From contig NZ_JARHUG010000023.1 of assembly GCF_029223185.1 (NCBI RefSeq), positions 1-64,000 on the forward strand: a stretch of DNA of 64,000 nt, given 5' to 3'. Positions 59,069-64,000 of the stretch are shown piece by piece. The DNA comes from Aliiglaciecola sp. CAU 1673. GTDB lineage: Bacteria > Pseudomonadota > Gammaproteobacteria > Enterobacterales > Alteromonadaceae. The notes beneath the pieces were generated by a model. The model made no database searches. It saw only the letters and a program-made list of their open reading frames with translations, and was not told the origin of the DNA. A program made the position numbers and the translations under genes. Within the stretch, counting starts at the first letter, position 1; each line of letters begins with the position of its first letter.

Positions 59069-60967
59069 TTGTTCTTGTTGGGTGGTTCGCTGTTGGCTTC
59101 AATCTATCGGCTGGGTGTGTTCCTTCGTCTCTTGCCGGGTGTAGCAGTGTTGCTGTGGGGCATGCTGTTTCCCGTACATGCCCAATCGTTGACGGATGTG
59201 GAAGCGCAACTGACCGATATGCCGCCGGCTGAGCAACTCACCTTGTTGCAACAGCAACAAGCCGGGATACCGGGACTGCCATTGACTGACCAGGCCAGAT
59301 TCTGGTTCTTGCTGGGTAATGCACTGGATGTAAATCAGCAGACTGAGCAGGCCATCGACGCTTATAGTCGCGCTATCGCTCTTTATGAAGCGCATCAACT
59401 TCCCCTGACTGAGACACTGCCACTGAGTTATGTGGAGCGCTCTTACATGCGCTATCTGCAAACTAACGATCCGCAGGTCTATTGTCCCGACCGGGTTAAG
59501 GCCCTGGCCCTTGCCAGAGAGCTGGACGAGCCAAAGCTGCTGGTCAAGATCCTGACCCAAAATGCCTTTTGTTATAGCGCTGATGCAGACCAGCTGAATC
59601 AGGGACTCGCCTTGTTGGTAGAGGCCATCAATGTGGCCGAACGCTATCAACTGCCTAAGAATCAGTACGGCATGATCCACAACGCTTCAGGTAACCTTTA
59701 CCGGCGCAATCAAATCCTCGACAAGGCCTATGAATTTATTCTCAAAGCTTATCAGGCCTGGGCTGAGGTGGATGACTACCAGGATATGTTTAATATGCAG
59801 CATACCCTGGTAGAACTGGCCATTGCTCTTCGCCAGTTTGACAAGGCCGCTGAGCATGTTCAGGTGCTGTATTCTCTGGCGCAGGAGCAGCCACAGTTCA
59901 AAGATTTCTTGTTTTTCGCTTATTTTAACGACGGTATGTTAGTCCTGGCACAAGGCAAGCCGGACAAGGCTGCCGATATCTTGATGCAGGCGTTGCTGCT
60001 AAGGGATACCACCCAGGAAACCTTCTTTATCAAACGGGCGCAGGTCCTGTTGGTTCAGGCTTTATTCAAAGCCAATAAGCCTGCCGAGGTGAAGAAGGTA
60101 TTGACCCAACTCGCCATTGACTGGCCAGACACCGCCCAATGGCCAAAAGAGGTGCAGGGTATTGCTGCCTATTATCAAGGCAAACCGCCAGAGGCGATGC
60201 AACTGATGATGACGGCATTGGATGAAGCCGTGCAACAGCGACGCGAGTTTGTCACGCAGTATCAACGGGCTTCTACCCTGTTGTTCGATGAAAGCATCAC
60301 TGCGCTGGACAACAAAATTCTGCAACAGCAACTTGAGATTCAGCAACTGGAATTGTCCAGGGAGCAAACCCAAAGGCGTGTTGCCCAGATCACTGTGCTA
60401 TTCAGTGTGGTCGCGTTGTTGGGGCTCAGTGTATTTGCCTGGTACCTGATCAAAACGCGCAGACTGTTCCGCCATCGTGCGCAGACCGATTATCTGACCC
60501 AGGTCGCCAACCGTCGCAGTATCTTTGAACAGGGCCATGCCCTGGTCAGGCAATGGATGCAAAGCCAAAAGCCACTGTCGGTGCTGATTTTTGATGTAGA
60601 CCACTTTAAGCAGGTCAACGACAACCTGGGGCATGAGCAGGGAGATAAAGCCCTGAAACTGGTCACTCAGCGGGCCAAAGGCTGTTTGCGTCAGCAGGAT
60701 CGCATTGGCCGTATTGGTGGTGAGGAATTTATGGTGCTACTTCCAGACACCGACTCAAAACAAGCCGCCCAGATTGCGCAACGCATTCGCCAGGATGTGG
60801 AGAAAGCACCGCTTCGAAAAGACGATGCTGATTATCGACTGACCATCAGCATCGGTAGTGCCACACTGATGCCAGGGGAAACGCTGGAGGTAGCCATGGT
60901 CCGTGCCGATAAGGCCCTGTATCAGGCTAAGGAAGGCGGCCGCAATCAGGTGGTGATGGCGGTTTGA
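59069..60967 (+). CDS. TPR-containing membrane diguanylate cyclase (GGDEF)
   Basis: A 632-residue protein (from TTG at 59069; 616 from GTG at 59117, where the signal peptide VFLRLLPGVAVLLWGMLFPVHAQ would start). The periplasmic half (about 55-410) is helical with TPR-like pairs, a coiled coil follows (QQQLEIQQLELSREQTQRRV) and then a membrane helix (about 445-465, ITVLFSVVALLGLSVFAWYLI). The cytoplasmic GGDEF domain has LTQVANRR, DVDHFKQVNDNLGHEQGDKAL and the active motif GGEEF, so it is predicted to make cyclic di-GMP. No EAL domain. No I-site RxxD in the usual place before GGEEF is obvious. The start is uncertain. Confidence 0.82.
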   Translation: MFLLGGSLLASIYRLGVFLRLLPGVAVLLWGMLFPVHAQSLTDVEAQLTDMPPAEQLTLLQQQQAGIPGLPLTDQARFWFLLGNALDVNQQTEQAIDAYSRAIALYEAHQLPLTETLPLSYVERSYMRYLQTNDPQVYCPDRVKALALARELDEPKLLVKILTQNAFCYSADADQLNQGLALLVEAINVAERYQLPKNQYGMIHNASGNLYRRNQILDKAYEFILKAYQAWAEVDDYQDMFNMQHTLVELAIALRQFDKAAEHVQVLYSLAQEQPQFKDFLFFAYFNDGMLVLAQGKPDKAADILMQALLLRDTTQETFFIKRAQVLLVQALFKANKPAEVKKVLTQLAIDWPDTAQWPKEVQGIAAYYQGKPPEAMQLMMTALDEAVQQRREFVTQYQRASTLLFDESITALDNKILQQQLEIQQLELSREQTQRRVAQITVLFSVVALLGLSVFAWYLIKTRRLFRHRAQTDYLTQVANRRSIFEQGHALVRQWMQSQKPLSVLIFDVDHFKQVNDNLGHEQGDKALKLVTQRAKGCLRQQDRIGRIGGEEFMVLLPDTDSKQAAQIAQRIRQDVEKAPLRKDDADYRLTISIGSATLMPGETLEVAMVRADKALYQAKEGGRNQVVMAV

Positions 60968-61042
60968 TTTGCGCCCAATGGCAGCTTAACAAGACAAAGG
61001 GAGGTGTTTGAGATAAACGCCGTCGCTGTGCGTTAAATAACC

Positions 61043-61091
61043 TGTTACTTAACACCCACTAGTGCTATTTCTGTTAACTCTTTTTTAACAG
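61043..61091. promoter_or_regulatory. Two palindromes upstream of iorBA
   Basis: TGTTA-CT-TAACA (61043-61054) and CTGTTAA-n7-TTAACAG (61071-61091) share TGTTA/TAACA half-sites. They lie 11-60 bp before the molybdenum hydroxylase gene and after the GGDEF gene, a plausible operator region for an unknown regulator. Confidence 0.35.
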
Positions 61092-61101
61092 GGATACGTC
61101 C

Positions 61102-63348
61102 ATGCAACTTCACAACAAGGCGCCCATCGATCCCGGCCGTCGTCACTTCTTAAAAACCAGCGCTTATGGCGGTGCTTTGCTCTTCTCCCTGACCCTGCCA
61201 GGCAAATTGTTGGCTGCCAATAGTGGCAAAGCTGTCAGCCAATGGTGTGTTTATGTCAGCATCAGGCCTGATAACTCGGTGCTAATGGCCTCGCCGGTGA
61301 TGGATATGGGCCAGCATATGAAAACGGCCGGTCCCATGCTGTTGGCCGAGGAGTTGGATCTGGACTGGTCATTGATTGAGTTTACCGACACCTGCCCGGC
61401 TTACTTTAAGCTTAATGATGACGGCCGGGCGGAATATGCCTATTCCTATATGAATACCGGCGGTAGCCATGCACTGCGCAGTAATTGGGATTATATGCGA
61501 GGTGCTGGTGCTACGGTCAGGCGCATGCTGCTTGAGGAAGCGGCTTCAAGATGGCAGGTCAGTGTGGATAAGCTGCGTACGGAAAAAAGCCGCGTCTATC
61601 ACCCCGAAGGACAGTCTTTTACCTATGGTGAGCTGGCAGAACAAGCAGCACAGCGGCACGTTTCACCCGAAAAGGTGACACTCAAATCCAGGGAGGCTTT
61701 CACGATCATCGGCACCGACAGGACCACGGTGGACATCGATAAGATGGTGACGGGCAAACCCTTGTTTGGCATAGATGCCGAGTATCCGGGCATGCTGCAT
61801 GCGGTAATTGCCAGAAGCCCCTTTATTGACGGTCAGCTGGTCAGCCACAATGCACCCGCGGCCAAACGTATTGCCGGGGTAAAGGACGTCATTGTGCTCA
61901 AGCGCCAAACCGAGGACTACGGCAACGGCACCACCAAACAGCTGATGCCGCCGGGGGTGGCGGTGGTAGCCGATAAGCTGTGGGCAGCTATGCAAGGTAA
62001 AAACGCCCTGGCGATAAAGTGGCGTGCAGGGCCTGAAGGAATGAATCAGGACAGTGAACAGCAATTGGCCGAGTTTCATCGACTGGTTAGCGACCCGGAT
62101 TATGCTGCACAATCCGGCTTTACCCATAATGTCAGGTTGTCTGAAGGGGATGCCAAGCAAGCTTTGACCGAAGCTGCGGACGCCCTGGACGCCACCTACG
62201 AAATCCCGCTGTTTGCCCATGCCTGTATGGAGCCTTTTAACTGCATCGCCGATGTGCGTGAGGATGGCGCCACTATTGTGGTGGGCCATCAGTTTCCTGA
62301 GAAGGTAGCTAACAACGTCGCCACGACATTGGGGATCAGTCCTTTAAAGGTTGAAGTGGTCAGCCATCGTATGGGTGGCGGTTTCGGACGGCGTTGGGAA
62401 ATCGACTTTGTGCTCGAAGCCGTCATGTTGTCCAAGCAGTTGAACAAGCCCGTTAAGGTCACTTGGATGCGTGAAGATACCTTGGAGCAAGATCAATTTG
62501 CGCCAGCTTTTGTGATGCGCGTGCGCGCTGGTCTGGACGAGAACAAAAAGGTTGTAGCTTGGCACCACTGCCAGGCCCAAACCCGCGGTGATCCCAGGGA
62601 CTCCTGCTTTCCTTTCAAACTGGTACCCAATTACCTGTCTGAACACTATGACTATCCTTCGCAGATTGCCACCGGCCCCTGGCGCGCGCCAGGTCACATG
62701 CAATGGGCATTTGCTGCGGAATCCATGTTGGATGAGCTGGCTTACCAAGCCAAAGAAGATCCGCTGGCCTTTCGTTTAAAGCTGATGCAGCCCCACACCG
62801 CTTATCCCCATAATGGCTATGGAGGGGACATCATTGACTCCGGGCGCATGGCCGAGTGCTATGCAGTGGCCGCCAAGATGGCCGATTGGAATAGACCCCG
62901 GGAAAAAGGCGTGGGCCTTGGCATAGCAGGGCATTTCACCTTCGGCAGCTATGCAGCCTTTGTGGTGGAGGTGGCCATGGACAAAGATGCCAATTTACAG
63001 GTCCGTCGCGCCTGGGGGGCTATTGACTGTGGTATTGCGGTCAACCCCAACCACATTGAAAACCAGATGCAGGGTGGGTTTATCGATGGCCTCAGTGCCG
63101 CTTTGTTCAATAAGGTTAATGTCGCAGGAGGGGAAATCCAAACCAAGAACTTTCACCAACTGCGCTTGATGAAAATGCTAGAGGCCCCCACCGATATTCA
63201 GGTTCGGGTGATCCACAGTGAGGCCAGCCCCACTGGTGTCGGCGAGCCACCCATTGGGCCCGCGGCGGCAGCGCTTGCTAACGCCATCTTTGCCGCCAGT
63301 GGTAAGCGCCTGCGCCGTTTGCCCTTTGCCGACGCTGTTCGTATTTAA
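61102..63348 (+). CDS. iorB: Molybdopterin-binding subunit of xanthine dehydrogenase family (IorB-like)
   Basis: A 748-residue oxidoreductase large subunit with a twin-arginine signal (PGRRHFLKTSAYGGALLF) so it is exported folded. It has two molybdopterin-domain halves with MDMGQHMKTAGPMLLAEELDL, MGGGFGRRWEIDFVLEAVMLSKQL, GPWRAPGHMQ and the catalytic Glu in GVGEPPIGPAAAALANAI at the C-terminus, as in isoquinoline 1-oxidoreductase and aldehyde oxidases. The Fe-S subunit follows 9 bp on. It hydroxylates aldehydes or N-heterocycles in the periplasm; substrate unknown. AGGGA lies upstream of the ATG. Usual gene order in iorAB is reversed here. Confidence 0.87.
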   Translation: MQLHNKAPIDPGRRHFLKTSAYGGALLFSLTLPGKLLAANSGKAVSQWCVYVSIRPDNSVLMASPVMDMGQHMKTAGPMLLAEELDLDWSLIEFTDTCPAYFKLNDDGRAEYAYSYMNTGGSHALRSNWDYMRGAGATVRRMLLEEAASRWQVSVDKLRTEKSRVYHPEGQSFTYGELAEQAAQRHVSPEKVTLKSREAFTIIGTDRTTVDIDKMVTGKPLFGIDAEYPGMLHAVIARSPFIDGQLVSHNAPAAKRIAGVKDVIVLKRQTEDYGNGTTKQLMPPGVAVVADKLWAAMQGKNALAIKWRAGPEGMNQDSEQQLAEFHRLVSDPDYAAQSGFTHNVRLSEGDAKQALTEAADALDATYEIPLFAHACMEPFNCIADVREDGATIVVGHQFPEKVANNVATTLGISPLKVEVVSHRMGGGFGRRWEIDFVLEAVMLSKQLNKPVKVTWMREDTLEQDQFAPAFVMRVRAGLDENKKVVAWHHCQAQTRGDPRDSCFPFKLVPNYLSEHYDYPSQIATGPWRAPGHMQWAFAAESMLDELAYQAKEDPLAFRLKLMQPHTAYPHNGYGGDIIDSGRMAECYAVAAKMADWNRPREKGVGLGIAGHFTFGSYAAFVVEVAMDKDANLQVRRAWGAIDCGIAVNPNHIENQMQGGFIDGLSAALFNKVNVAGGEIQTKNFHQLRLMKMLEAPTDIQVRVIHSEASPTGVGEPPIGPAAAALANAIFAASGKRLRRLPFADAVRI

Positions 63349-63357
63349 GGAGTATTT

Positions 63358-63834
63358 ATGTCTATTCAACTAACTATAAATCAACAGCCCGTAAAGGTAG
63401 ATGACAGTGACAAGGATATGCCGCTGCTGTGGTTTATTCGCGAGCAGCAAGGCCTAAAAGGCACCAAGTTTGGCTGTGGTATTGGCCAGTGTGGTGCCTG
63501 TACCGTGCACTATAACGGTCAGGCTTTGCGTTCCTGTTCGGTAACCATGGAGCAGTTGCAGGGTGCCGATATTGTCACTATTGAGGCCTTAGCCCCTGGT
63601 GAGGAGGAATTACATCCGGTGCAGGAAGCCTGGAAGGAAATTGATGTACCACAATGTGGCTATTGCCAGGCCGGGCAGATTATGGCGGCAGCCGCCATGC
63701 TAAAAGCCACTCCCAAGCCTACAGAAGAGCAGATTGATCAGGTGATGACCAACATCTGTCGCTGTGGCACTTATGTGCGTATTCGCAAGGCCATTCATTT
63801 GGCCGTGGATAAACTGGCCAAGGCTGCTGGCTAG
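63358..63834 (+). CDS. iorA: (2Fe-2S)-binding subunit, IorA-like
   Basis: A 158-residue protein with a plant-type [2Fe-2S] cluster (TKFGCGIGQCGACTVHYNGQ ... SC) and an alpha-helical [2Fe-2S] cluster (CGYCQAGQIM ... NICRCGTYVRI), eight cysteines in all. It passes electrons from the molybdenum subunit encoded 9 bp upstream to an external acceptor, typically a cytochrome c. AAGGAGTATTT precedes the ATG. It has no signal of its own and would be carried with IorB through Tat. No third cytochrome subunit is seen before the window ends. Confidence 0.9.
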   Translation: MSIQLTINQQPVKVDDSDKDMPLLWFIREQQGLKGTKFGCGIGQCGACTVHYNGQALRSCSVTMEQLQGADIVTIEALAPGEEELHPVQEAWKEIDVPQCGYCQAGQIMAAAAMLKATPKPTEEQIDQVMTNICRCGTYVRIRKAIHLAVDKLAKAAG

Positions 63835-64000
63835 CGCACATATGATAAATCATGCCCTGGCCAAACGGATTAGCTGGTGGTCAGGTTAACGCTTTTTACC
63901 CCGTCTGTTGTCTCATTCCTGCGTTTTGTCACACAGGATTATTACACACCGACGGCCTTGGTTAAGGTAGTAAAGGACTGTGATAGCGCACGGGTGATCA
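63835..64000. other. Right-edge intergenic sequence
   Basis: 166 bases after iorA hold no ORF that I can support. A weak hairpin-like segment near 63853-63887 (CCTGGCC ... GGTCAGG) may end the iorBA transcript. Confidence 0.4.

Noticed and set aside
1-64000. CRISPR arrays, tRNA or rRNA genes, insertion sequences
   Set aside because: No regularly spaced identical repeats, no cloverleaf or rRNA-like blocks and no transposase-like frame were seen by eye; a covariance-model search would be needed to be certain about small RNAs.

Overview
The window is a chromosomal stretch of a Gram-negative gammaproteobacterium, most likely a marine or saline member of the Alteromonadales (Alteromonadaceae-like). 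The reasons are the rpmE/priA/ftsN neighbourhood, an FtsN that begins with the E. coli-type MAQRDYV sequence, a BaeSR pair, a YehS protein, Fur/TonB haem uptake, a GH16 beta-glucanase with LacI-type operators, and many exported beta-barrel proteins. This placement is inference from protein resemblance, not from a search. No rRNA, tRNA, CRISPR array, insertion sequence, integrase or prophage module was seen.

Layout. 1-5 kb: a porin with a PstS-like binding protein, gabD, and a YiiX-like papain-fold protein coupled to a solute-binding protein. 5-10 kb: ribokinase and nucleoside hydrolase (overlapping operon), patatin-like lipase, exported M20 amidohydrolase, and a phosphoribosyltransferase broken by one amber codon. 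10-16 kb: a MauG-like dihaem peroxidase divergent from baeSR, with 11-bp phased direct repeats between them, then a short malic enzyme and a 0.6 kb AT-rich intergenic stretch holding a hairpin with a 9-codon ORF. 16-25 kb: rpmE, priA, ftsN, aidB, a TSUP transporter, pirin, an ATP-grasp enzyme, cytochrome b561 and a solitary phage-type lysozyme.

25-33 kb is the most unusual part. It holds a large exported protein of unknown function, a TIR-transmembrane-TPR protein, a six-helix voltage-gated K+ channel and a SLOG-domain protein with four membrane helices, followed by a Rof-like Rho antiterminator. Enzymatic TIR plus SLOG sensor plus membrane proteins is the kind of architecture expected of a nucleotide-signalled stress or defence system, but the genes are not in one operon and the idea rests on domains and adjacency only.

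33-43 kb: AlkB hydroxylase, a membrane LytTR regulator whose likely operator overlaps its own start, an outer-membrane barrel protein, another solute-binding protein, a secreted HNH nuclease, GST/WYL regulator pair, GH16 glucanase, a small gene stopped at codon 5, an orphan ParD and a glyoxalase-fold gene behind a near-perfect SoxR box. 43-50 kb: YehS, then an AT-richer block of HNH nuclease, methyltransferase, DUF3883 nuclease-like and NERD nuclease-like genes, then a DCC protein, a zinc metallopeptidase and a YebE-like protein. 50-56 kb: a complete haem acquisition locus (TonB receptor, HmuTUV, HugZ) with a candidate Fur box. 56-64 kb: a flavoprotein, K+/H+ antiporter, TPR-GGDEF diguanylate cyclase and an IorBA-type molybdenum hydroxylase.
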